From NCBI RefSeq assembly GCF_963583255.1, contig NC_084804.1, positions 31,784,953-31,848,952 of the forward strand: a stretch of DNA of 64,000 bases, in the 5' to 3' direction. The stretch's first letter is position 1. Every line of letters begins with the position of its first letter. Of this stretch, positions 48,601 to 58,165 are shown piece by piece. The stretch is from Pyrus communis. Lineage: Eukaryota; Streptophyta; Magnoliopsida; Rosales; Rosaceae. Both the position numbers and the translations under genes were made by a program. A model generated the notes under the pieces. That model was given only the letters and a program-made list of their open reading frames with translations, had not been told where the DNA came from and searched no databases.

Positions 48601-50125
48601 AATTGAAGATCGAATTCATTCATTGTATTCATATAGGGTCAAGGAGTGTAGCTGTAAATAATCATCTAAATCGGAGTTAAAATAACCGTTAAATTGTGAT
48701 TTTTCGTTTATAACCGTCGAAAGGTTTTGTCTCATTACTTGATCTCTGAATGTTTGTTTTTTGCCATTTTTGGCGTATGCAATCTCGAAGCATGTATAAA
48801 CAAGTTTGATGGTTGGATCGTTGAAATTAGTTTCGTAGAATGCGTATCCCATCAAAACGATAGATTCACTAACACTTAGAATTTATTTATACTTTCATTA
48901 AGTATAACATAAGATTTTGTGGTATCCACTAGTGTAAATATTTTAAATTGAAGATCGATTTCATTCATTGTATTCATATAGGGTCAAGGAGTGTAGCTGT
49001 AAAAAATCATCAAAATCGGAGTTCAAATCACCGTTAAATCGTGATTTTTCGTTGATAACCGTCGAAAAATTTTGTTCCATTACTTGATTTCTGAATGTTT
49101 GTTATTTGTCATTTTTGGCGTATGCGATCTTGAAGCATATATAAACAAGTTTGATGGTTGGATCGTTGAAATTAGATTCGTAGAATGCGTATCCCTATCA
49201 AAACGATAGATTCGCTAACACTTAGAATTTATTCATACTTTTATTAAGTATAACATAAGATTTGTGGTATCCACTAGTGTAAATATATTAAATTGAAGAT
49301 CGAATTCATTCATTATATTCATATAGGGTCAAGGAGTGTAGCTGTAAAAAATCATCTAAATTGGAGTTACAATAACCGTTAAATTGTGATTTTTCGTTTA
49401 TAACCGTCGAAAAGTTTTGTCTCGTTACTTGATCTCTGAATGTTTGTTATTTGTCATTTTTGGCGTATGCGATCTTGAAGCATGTATAAACAAATTTGAT
49501 GGTTGGATCGTTGAAATTAGTTTCGTAGAATGCGTATCCCATCAAAACGATAGATTCACTAACACTTAGAATTTATTTATACTTTTATTAAATATAACAT
49601 AATATTTGTGGTATCCACTAGTGTAAATGTTTTAAATTGAAGATCAAATTCATTCATTGTATTCGTATAGGGTCAATGAGTGTAGCTATAAAAAAATAAT
49701 CAAAATTGGAGTTAAAATCACCGTTAAATCGTGATTTTTTGTTTATAACCATTGAAAAGTTGTCCCGTTATTTAATATTTGAATGTTTGTTTTTTGCGCT
49801 TTTTTGAAGTATGCGATCTCGAAACATATATAAACAAGTTTGACGGTTGGATCGTTGAAATTAGTTTCGAAGGATGCGTATCCCATCAAAACGATAGATT
49901 CACTAACACTTAGAGTTTATTTATACTTCCATTAAGTATAACATAAGATTTTGTGGTATCCACTATTGTAAATATTTTAAATTGAAGATTGAATTCATTC
50001 ATTGTATTCATATAGGATCAAGGAGTGTAGTTATAAAAAAATAATCAAAATCGGAGTTAAAATAACTGTTAAATCATGGTTTTTTGTTTTGTAACCATCG
50101 AAAAGTTTTGTCCCGTTACTTGATT
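45700..50125. repeat. 345-bp tandem array, seven units, inside the CACTA
   Basis: The landmark AATCGGAGTTAAAATAACCG recurs with its variable C/T at 45725, 46070, 48672, 49017, 49362, 49707 and 50052. The steps are 345 bases each once the solo LTR and its duplicated TGGAT (2257 bases) are subtracted between the second and third units. Each unit also contains GTATGCGATCTCGAAGC, GCGTATCCCATCAAAACGAT and GGGTCAAGGAGTGTAGC. Units differ by many substitutions. The last unit is partial. No long frame runs through the array. Confidence 0.92.
46217..48468 (+). mobile_element. Solo LTR inserted in the 345-bp array, TSD TGGAT
   Basis: Begins TGTCACAACCCGTCCCGG and ends TTCGGGACGGGGTGTGTCA (2252 bp), flanked by TGGAT at 46212-46216 and 48469-48473. 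Other units of the array show the empty site (GGTTGGATCGTTG). It has CT-rich and short tandem segments but no internal coding domain. The termini resemble Tekay-like LTRs elsewhere in the window. The orientation is taken from that resemblance. Confidence 0.9.
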
Positions 50126-50779
50126 ATGTATTTTAATATCAATTAGACTATGTTTCAATTCATGTGTGATGATATTTTATCATAAAATTATATTATTGTT
50201 TTTTATTATGTATTAAATATTATTTATTAAAATATTATATGACATAACTTGAAATATTTAGGCGGGAATGAAAATTTGAAATGTTTTAGGCGGGAATGAA
50301 TGTTTGAAATGTTTGAAATGTTTTAGGCGGGAATGAATGTTTGAAATGTTTGAAATGTTTATGTGTCAGACCTTGCGTCGGTTTTAACCGACACAACCTC
50401 TACTTATTTCGACGCAAGCTTTGAAATATTTTAGTGTGTCAGACCTTGCGTCGGTTTTAACCGACGTAACCTTTTCTTAATTCGACGTAACCTTTTCTTA
50501 TTTTGACGCCAGTTGCACTATCAAGTCTATCACACTCACGTCGCTTTTAACCGACGCAATATGTTATTATTCCGACGCCACTTGCTTTTCAGTCAAGTGT
50601 GTCAGATGTGGTGTCGGTTTTAGCCGACGCAAAGTCCAAATATTTCAACCATATTTATACCCCTTTCTTCCCCATTACTTCCATGCTTTCGTTTCCCTCT
50701 CTCGGTTACTCCTTTGGTTTTGCCCCGTCTTCTTCTCCCATTTCAGCCTTACTCCTTCTCCTTTCCACTAACTTTTGCT

Positions 50780-51168
50780 ATGGATCAACAAAGTGAAGAT
50801 AAACGTTCTGAGGAACTTCATTTCGAGGAGGAAAAGTTCAAAGGTGGTTCATTTGTGAATTATTATTAATTTTTTGTTTTGTGTTTAAACTAGTATTAGG
50901 CTTAAACTAAAAATTTACTTTTGTTTCTTGGTTCTTAATTGTTTTTTTGTGTTAATAAGGAACATCTCCACGGAGGCGCGGACCCTCGGTTCCCAAATGG
51001 ACAAAACAACTTTGCTCGTTTGATTCGTCTGGAAAATGTGTTAGTGATAACTCTAGTGCTTTTTCAAGATATGTAGCAGGGGAGGTTAGAGAGTATAGAA
51101 ATCTCCCGTTGACGACTGATTGCGTAAGATCAAGGAAGAAGAAAATGAAGTTTTCTGGAATAGAATAA
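50780..51168 (+). CDS. Small two-exon CACTA-encoded frame (truncated plant transposase domain)
   Basis: ATG at 50780 after a pyrimidine-rich leader. Exon 1 is 50780-50843 (MDQQSEDKRSEELHFEEEKF), then a 116-nt GT/AG intron (50844-50959), then exon 2 to a stop at 51166-51168, for 90 aa in phase. Exon 2 (GTSPRRRGPSVPKWTK; NSSAFSRYVAGEVREYRNLP) resembles the start of the Ptta/En/Spm plant transposase domain (PF03004 type: RGPT, then NSSxFSxYLG). A block after the stop (HTTGSKSFARVWQEF, 51200-51255) matches that domain's usual end, so the middle has been deleted. Whether it is expressed is unknown. It may only be a decayed TNPA-like gene. Confidence 0.5.
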
Positions 51169-51599
51169 AGGAATAAGATTAATCGGCTGTTGAAAGCAAT
51201 GAACCATACAACTGGTTCAAAATCTTTTGCAAGAGTGTGGCAAGAATTTTGTATGAGTTGTACATTTTTAAGATATTTGTATATTCTGTATGAGTTTTTG
51301 TATATTATGTGGAATATTGGATATAAAATATTTGTATATTTTGGCACTATTTTTATTGTTAATAATTTTTGTTAAGGTTTGTTTTGGCCTTTACATGAAA
51401 TTTATTAATTTGGTTATATAATTTTTTTTAGTACCAATTAATTGAAAACGATGCAGATTCTCGTATTTTTTATTATTATTAACAAAGATGGTGTTGTACT
51501 AGTTTGAATATTTTATTTATTTAATTGTTATCTGACGTCGGTTTAGGTATATTTTATTTATTTAATTTTATCACAATGTCGGTTAAAACCGACAGTAGG

Positions 51600-54500
51600 T
51601 GATAGGAGCATATTCATGCGACTTAAATGGCTTGTTCTCGTGCATTTACGTTATGTTTCTCTCGTTATTTTAGTCCTTTATGCTTCTTTTGTGTGTTTTC
51701 AGGTTCTAAGGGCCTAGGGAGCAAGAAAGTGCATTTTGAGGCCATTTGAAGCATTTTTGGGCATGGATTGGATAGCTTATCCATGGAGCCAAGAGGATGG
51801 ACGAATTTGAAGGCCTTGTTTTCACTTTGGACATAAAACAAAGGGCCTAGCCCATTCTCTCTTATTCTCTCCCTTATAGCCATGCAAAGAACCATCCATT
51901 CCATAAAAAACAATCCATCAATTCACATGCAAAACCACCATTCACACATACATGCATCCTAAAATTCTTGCCGTGCATTTCATACCCTTTCTAGCCATTT
52001 CATTTCATCATTACACCACCATTCACACCCCTTTAATCCACATGCAGCCACATATTCATTCACTTAATCATTAAGCCACACATTCACACACACACACCCA
52101 AAACACATTCATGCCGTGCCTTCCCTTCAAACTCCCTTTGCATTTCCCTTTTCATTTCAGCTGCACCTTTGTCCTAACACTAGAGCACTAATCATTCACT
52201 TTTCATTATATAATTCATGCTCCAACATGCATATGTTCCCCCCTAGCTGTCTATCCCATGGATTAATCATCCAAGCCATATTCTATCCTTGAACACATGC
52301 AATCACATGCATTTCCAACACAAAAACACCTTCAATGCCGTGCCTTTCCCTTTCATTTCCACCACTCATTCTTCATCATTTCAGCCACCTACATGCATTA
52401 ATTATTAAACTCTTCATCATTGCATCCAGAAAATGAGCAAGTAAGCTTCCCAAACACATGCATACACACACCATTTCCAGCACACACATGCAAATCCAAC
52501 ATCAAAAACTGTCATTGTCGTGGGATCCTTGTGCTTTCCAGCTTTCCTAGCTATTTTCCACCACATTCCAACACATGCATGCTTAAACAAACAGCCATAT
52601 GTTCCCTCCACTACTCCTATAAATACCCTTGCATTCATTCATTCAAAACACATCTCATTTCATACACAACACACCACAAACACTTCCATTCCTTCTCTTT
52701 GCCGTGAGTTCCCTTGTAATCCAAGCACCATTTTTCCATTTCCCTATTAATCCAAACACCACTCCCCAAACTATTCACACCATCAAACTATCCTTAGACC
52801 TTGTGCTACAACAACGAGGAAGAGAAGAGTGCCTAAACGTTCATACAATTCAAGTTTGAGTTGTTGGAATGTTTAGGTGTTTCTTTGATTTCAATGTTTA
52901 AATTCAATTCTCTTTGTTTGTACGTATGAGGAATGGAAGAGAAGAGTGCCTAAACGTTCATACAATTCAAGTTTGAGTTGTTGGAATGTTTAGGTATTTC
53001 TTTAATTTCAAAGTTATAATAAACTAAACCCCCTTTAGCTAGGGGGTGATTCGAAATATATGTTTATGCTTGCATTTTGATTTGATTAATTCTAATTGCG
53101 TTTCATAAGTTGTGGTTCAATTTGTTTAACCGTTTGATTGATAACTTATTTATGAATGTTTATTAAGAATGCGCGCTTACTTTTCATGCATCAATATGAC
53201 GCTAGAATATAAGTGAGTTTCACCTAATAGTTACGAACTTATATTCACAAGTAGTGGAGGTTGCTTATAAACAATCGCGTTAAATGAATTCTTGGCATAA
53301 GTTTCATGCGTATTCCATAGTAACGAATGCCTCGTCAACACTTAAAGTTTTCATGATGCTTAATGATCTTTGATTGTATCTTTATTGTGCTTTTCACGTA
53401 AAGGACTTTTGGAGAATGTTGTGAATTGCGTTGCGCTAACCCATCCAATTCATTAACTTAAGGAAAACTTGACGGTTAATTTAAGCGGACCTAATTGACC
53501 CGGGGCGTTGAGAATTAATAATTTGTTGAAATGCAATTGGAAATCGTTTTATTATGCAAATATAACATATGTGGAGATGAACCCCGTAGCTAACTTTCCA
53601 TCCATTCAATTCCATCCATTTATTCTTTCTTTTCTTGTTTCTGTTTTCATGTTTAATTTAACTTGTTATTCAATTATGTTAAACATGTGAAACTAATTTC
53701 TTTTTAGTTAGAGGTGAATTTGAAGCCATGGACATATGTTGGTTATGATTTGATTTACTCCAGTTATGAATTCATGAACTTTAGATGTGGGTTACTTTTC
53801 TGTTTTGATTAAGAACTTGTTTATGTATGTGGGTTGAGGGTCGACACTTAATTTGCATGCCTATGACTTGATGCTAGGATATAAGGGAATTTCACCTAAT
53901 CGTTATGAACTTATATTCATGAGTAGTAAAAATCGCTAGTCACGATTGTGTTTAGTAAACCCTAGGCTGGATTAACATGCGTATTCCATAGTTATGAATG
54001 CCTAGTCGATGTTTATGATTTCCGTTGAACTTAATGATCTTTGTTGAATGTCTCTATCAAGCGTATTCCATGTGAGAGACTTTGATTAGGAATAATTTGG
54101 TTGTAATGCGTATCCCATTCAATCCAATGAATCTAGGGAAATCTGAAGGTTAATTTAAGCGTACCTAATTAACTTGGAGCATTGTCATTCATTGTTTGTT
54201 GAAGTCATAACTGGGAGTCAAATTATATGCTTATGTTCATGTGTGGATAAGGAACCCTCTAACTAGTTTTTCATCATTCTATTTTATCAATTTCGTTTTT
54301 ATAATCTGTTTTAATTAGAATCTGTGCATTTAGTTTAAATTCATCCAAAACCAATCCCCCATTTATTTTAAAGTGTTAGATTAGTTAGAAATACATTTAG
54401 CTTGTGCTTATAAGTGTTTTGATTCATTTTGTTTCCCAAATTCGTCCAAAGTACTCAAGGTGCTCAAAACTGCCCAGAAAGTGTTTTTTTAGTTTCGAGT

Positions 54501-54727
54501 GCTTTGGGTACTGTTTGAGTCTTTTGGTTTGTTTTAATGTTTTAAAGTTTAGTTTTGCATCCTTTGAGTCTAGTATAGTGTTTCATATTGTTATTTTACG
54601 TTTTTGAGTCAAATCCAAGTGGTTAACAATCCCTCCTAATCCCCGGTCCAGAACGATCCCTACTTATACATATACTACAATTTGACGAAAAGAGGGTTTA
54701 ATTTGTGTGCGTTTAATTCTCGCATCA
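51600..54727 (+). mobile_element. Solo LTR of an Athila/Tat-type gypsy element, TSD GTAGG
   Basis: Begins TGATAGGAGCATATTCATGC and ends GTTTAATTCTCGCATCA, flanked by GTAGG at 51595-51599 and 54728-54732. No coding sequence. The end (GGTTTAATTTGTGTGCG, then CGCATCA) is the style seen just before the primer-binding site in large Athila/Tat/Ogre elements. Inside, two segments (about 53040-53500 and 53720-54200) repeat each other, both with TTTCACCTAATnGTTAnGAACTTATATTCA-like text and GCGTATTCCATAGT. Confidence 0.8.
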
Positions 54728-54759
54728 GTAGGGTGGATATATTATAATTAAATTACTAA

Positions 54760-55024
54760 TGAGCGTCGCTTTAAACCGACGTAATGTTCAAGTATACGTC
54801 ACTTTAAATCGACGTTAATGTCAGTGTCGCTTTTAACCGACGCTGCGTAGTGTCGGATTAAGCGAAAAAACCGACACTGAAGGCCTTTCGTGACGCTAGC
54901 ATTAGTGTCGCTATTCTAATCCGACATTGCATTGTTTTATGTCGGATTTTTGCCAAATTGCCGACAGAAATTGTGTTTTTTGTCGATTTTTGCTTCGCCA
55001 GTGATAGCCTATATTGTAGTAGTG
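54760..55024. repeat. CACTA right subterminal repeats
   Basis: GTCGCTTTAAACCGACG, GTCACTTTAAATCGACG, GTCGCTTTTAACCGACG and several GTCGGAT copies lie within 260 bases of the right terminus, mirroring the left end. Confidence 0.75.
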
Positions 55025-55049
55025 ATAGTGTGCTAACTAGTGATATCAA

Positions 55050-55275
55050 TATCAATATCAGTATCATACGGCTGAAGCCACCAACCTACACCTGGCATGA
55101 AGCCAATATAAGTATCATCGCCTTCAGGCACCAACTTACAACCGCACGAAGCCAATATAAGTATCATCGCTCTCAAACACCAACCTACACCCAGCACGAA
55201 GCCAATATAATAGTAACATCGCCCTCAGGCACTAACCTACAACCGGCACGAAGCCAATATAATAGTAACATCTAG
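55050..55275 (-). repeat. Tandem repeat of about 50 bp in the split LTR
   Basis: Four copies of GAAGCCAATATAAGTATCAT with CAGGCACCAACCTACA, starting near 55100, 55149, 55199 and 55249. It occupies the same place in the LTR as the 49-bp arrays at 17340-17595 and 20620-20815, but the unit has a clearly different sequence. Confidence 0.8.
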
Positions 55276-55940
55276 ATAACACAAAAACCTTGAATATAGA
55301 CTTTCCAAACATAAGTATATATATTTCAAAAGTATCTTCATAGTATAAAGTCATCCATCATCTATACTATAAAGAAGTGTGTGAAAACATGTTCTAAATA
55401 GCATATCGTCATCCATCAGATACCCTATAAGAACATGGGTTTTATAGCGTCTTCACAGATACTTTACTGCCGAAGAGCCACGCAAACTAGCGAAGATGGA
55501 AATGTCCCAAATAATTGCCCCTAAGCACATAAAGAGTCTAATTAATAAAACTCTATTATGACAATTGAGTTTGGAAACACAGACATCGGAAACGGATTCA
55601 GGACGTCGAATTAGCCTTGGAGGGGTTTTGGACGAAACCCAAAAAAAATCAACCCGAAAAGTCAATGTTGACCGTTGACCGGTCAAAGTCAAAGTCAACG
55701 CTGGCCGTTGACCGGGTCGGTCAAAGGGTCAAACCGGGTCACAGGCGTAAAGGGTTTGGGTCCAAAGGTTCCAAAGGGTTGGGCTTTAAGCCCAGCCCAT
55801 TGTAAAAGGGTTTTGGGGTTTAAAATAAAAATGGATTTGGGTTGGGCTTCACAAGGTTTGGGCCTCTAGACATTTGGGCTCCGAATTTGGGTCAAATGGG
55901 CTGGGTAACCCGGCCCAAATGCCTGGGTTGAGGGTGGATT

Positions 55941-56910
55941 TCAAGCCACCCTTATGATTGCATAGTCCTAAAACATTTTAATGGTAAGCTAATTGATGAA
56001 CAACATCAAGCCTCCAACTGTGCAGATTAGGGGACAACCTGTGAACCAAAATTCTAGAGGGTAAAATAATTGGTGTGGTGGGGAAATGATGACTATCCGG
56101 TGTTTTTAGTGGCATGTAAAACTAGTTTTTTCATCAGAGCGATACATTCATGATTTTTGTAATTCCATAAAGTTTAAAAACAACATAAATCGCCCATAGT
56201 AAACATGTGCTTCATCAACTGTAACAAATAAGTTTTAGAAAATTAGGCATATACTAAATACCAAAGTAAGCTCTAGTAAGCTTAGGATTCATGTTTGAAT
56301 CAATAGATCATAAAAAAAAAAAAATCTTCATAATGCCTAAATTTAAGTCTTATAACAAGTCTTCATAATGCCTAACAAATGGGGTCATTATGAAGACTTG
56401 AAATCATAAAGGGGGTCAAACACTTGTTAGTTTTTTTTTTTTTTAATTTTTTAATGTTTACGTGGGTTAGATTGACACGTGGTGTCCAATCATGGTTCAC
56501 GTGGGCACCACGTCTTTAATTAATGGAGGTTTTGACGTTAAACTTAACGGATGTATGAAAGTGTCCTAGAATTATAACTTTATGTACCAGACTGGGAGAT
56601 GTATGAAATATTGGAAACCAAGAAACTTTAGAGTAGTAATCTAAGATTAACGCTTAATACTTTTACTCTTTCCTTCTATATTGTTACCGCTTTGTCTCAC
56701 TTCTCCATCCCTTTATCTTTTTTTCCTTTGGTAGTCATCCATGGATTGTTCTTCTATGTCACTATACTAGATAAAAAATCACATTCCAAACAAGTACCAA
56801 CCTATTGAAAATGTCACATCCATTATGCCAAGTTAAAAATTTGTTAAATGAACTAGATTACTTTGTCTCCAAAATCAATAGAAAGTCATGAAAGTATAGC
56901 CTTCCCAAAC
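55941..56910. other. Intergenic; short inverted repeat only
   Basis: AAGTCTTCATAATG occurs twice near 56320-56375, and its complement CATTATGAAGACTT at about 56387-56400, forming a small hairpin. No gene is recognised. Confidence 0.5.
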
Positions 56911-58157
56911 CAAGGTTTTAAAACACGCTAGGTGCTAGTCGGGCGGTGGGCTAGCGCCTAAGCGCCTAGGCAGCCTAGGTGGATTTAGGTAAATTTCTTG
57001 TATATCTTGTAAATAAGTGCATATTGACACTTACAAAAAATTATACTTGTATAAAATCCATGGATAAGATAATAAAAGAATGATAAAATGCAAAAAGAGT
57101 ATCCAACAAGTCCAAAATTTAAAAACACATTAAGCATATATGCCATTTAACCATAGTGAGGAGTATTGTAGGATGATGTCACATCCCGGACCAGGGCAGA
57201 TCACTTCCCGGGCCCGCTCCACCACCATAGCACGATATTGTCCGCTTTGGGCCCTGACCACGCCCTCACAGTTTTGTTTTTGGGAACTCACACGAGAACT
57301 TCCCTATGGGTCACCCATCCTGGGAGTGCTCTCGTGCGCTACTCGTTTAACTTCGGAGTTCCAATGGAACCCGAAGCCAGTGAGCTCCTAAAAGGCCTCG
57401 TGCTAGGTAGGGATGAGAATATACATATAAGAATCACTCCCCTGGGCAATGTGGGATGTCACAATCCACCCCCCTTAGGGGCCCGACGTCCTCGTCAGCA
57501 CACACGCGACCAGGGTTAGGCTCTGATACCAAATTGTCACATCCCGGCCCGGGACAGATCACTTCCCCGGCCCGCTCCACCACTGTAGCACGATATTGTC
57601 CGCTTTGGGCTTACCATTCCCTCACGGTTTTGTTTTTGGGAACTCACGAGCAACTTCCCAGTGGGTCACCCATCATGGGATTGCTCTAGCCCCTTCTCGC
57701 TTAACTTCGGAGTTCCTACGGAACCCGAAGCCAATGAGCTCCCAAAAGGCCTCGTGCTAGGTAGGGATGAGAATATACATATAAGGATCACTCCCCTGGG
57801 CGATGTGAGATGTCACAGATGACACATGTACAACAAGTTCACAATTTAAAACAACATAAAATGGAAAATAAGAGGAAAATAAGGAAATTTAGTAATGTAA
57901 GATACTTATCTTTAGCATTCCGGAATTTAAGTTGATACACAACACACCTATTCTATAAAATTAACAAAATTTCAAGCTATAATTAGAACTTAGACTTTAA
58001 ACAAATTTCACAAAAAAACAAAAAAAAAAAACCACCCAGCCGCCTAGCACCGCCTAGCCCACCTAGGGCCGCCTAGAGCCACCCCGATTTTTCCAGCCGT
58101 TTTGCACAAAATTGCTTCGGTTCCAAGGCGCCATCTAGGGCGTTTTTTAGAACACTG
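56911..58157. mobile_element. hAT-like non-autonomous element rich in CGCCTAG, TSD TCCCAAAC
   Basis: Ends CAAGGTTTTAAAACACGCTA and, as reverse complement of the right end, CAGTGTTCTAAAAAACGCCC, which are imperfect inverted repeats. They are flanked by a perfect 8-bp duplication TCCCAAAC at 56903-56910 and 58158-58165, diagnostic of hAT. Both subterminal regions are full of GCGCCTAGGCGG-like repeats. No transposase. A Cassandra TRIM (57177-57817) sits inside; without it the element is about 600 bp. Fragment 11816-11950 is related. Confidence 0.88.
57177..57817 (-). mobile_element. Cassandra TRIM retrotransposon, complete, TSD GATGA
   Basis: LTRs 57177-57463 and 57535-57817 flank a 71-bp interior. 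The primer-binding site TGGTATCAGAGC (minus strand, 57531-57520) matches initiator tRNA-Met, and the polypurine tract AAGGGGGGTGGAT adjoins the first LTR. GATGA at 57172-57176 and 57818-57822 is a perfect 5-bp duplication. Each LTR carries the 5S-derived promoter block (minus strand CCAGGATGGGTGACCC in LTR1; the second LTR is slightly diverged there). Non-coding. Confidence 0.93.
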
Positions 58158-58165
58158 TCCCAAAC

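Larger units (their letters stand above)
45327..55024. mobile_element. CACTA (En/Spm) transposon, non-autonomous, 9.7 kb, TSD ATA
   Basis: The left terminus CACTACTACAAAA (45327) and right terminus TTGTAGTAGTG (ending 55024) are inverted CACTA ends. They are flanked by ATA at 45324-45326 and 55025-55027, the 3-bp duplication typical of the superfamily. Subterminal regions carry many short GTCGCTTTTAACCGAC-type repeats. The interior holds a 345-bp tandem array, a short spliced transposase-derived frame and two solo LTRs (46217-48468 and 51600-54727). No full transposase is present, so it depends on a helper. Without the two solo LTRs it would be about 4.3 kb. Confidence 0.9.
44853..55940 (-). 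mobile_element. Degenerate Tekay-like LTR split by a CACTA transposon
   Basis: The part 44853-45326 starts TGACACGCCCCGATCTTG and holds GGGGGCGCAAAACAAACATG-like sequence. The part 55028-55600 contains GTGTGCTAACTAGTG, CCCTAAGCACATAAAGAGTC and TAATTAATAAAACTCTATTA. Both align in order with the LTR at 20186-22276, so one old LTR was cut by the 9.7-kb CACTA. The distal end (expected GGTATCACA) is not found, so the right limit is approximate. Confidence 0.7.

Noticed and set aside
45700..50125. Centromeric satellite
   Set aside because: The array is short, lies inside CACTA termini and is bordered by subterminal repeats; nothing shows a centromeric location.
57284..57362. 5S rRNA gene
   Set aside because: The 5S-like block lies inside TRIM LTRs and lacks a full-length 5S sequence; it is the Cassandra promoter, not an rRNA gene.
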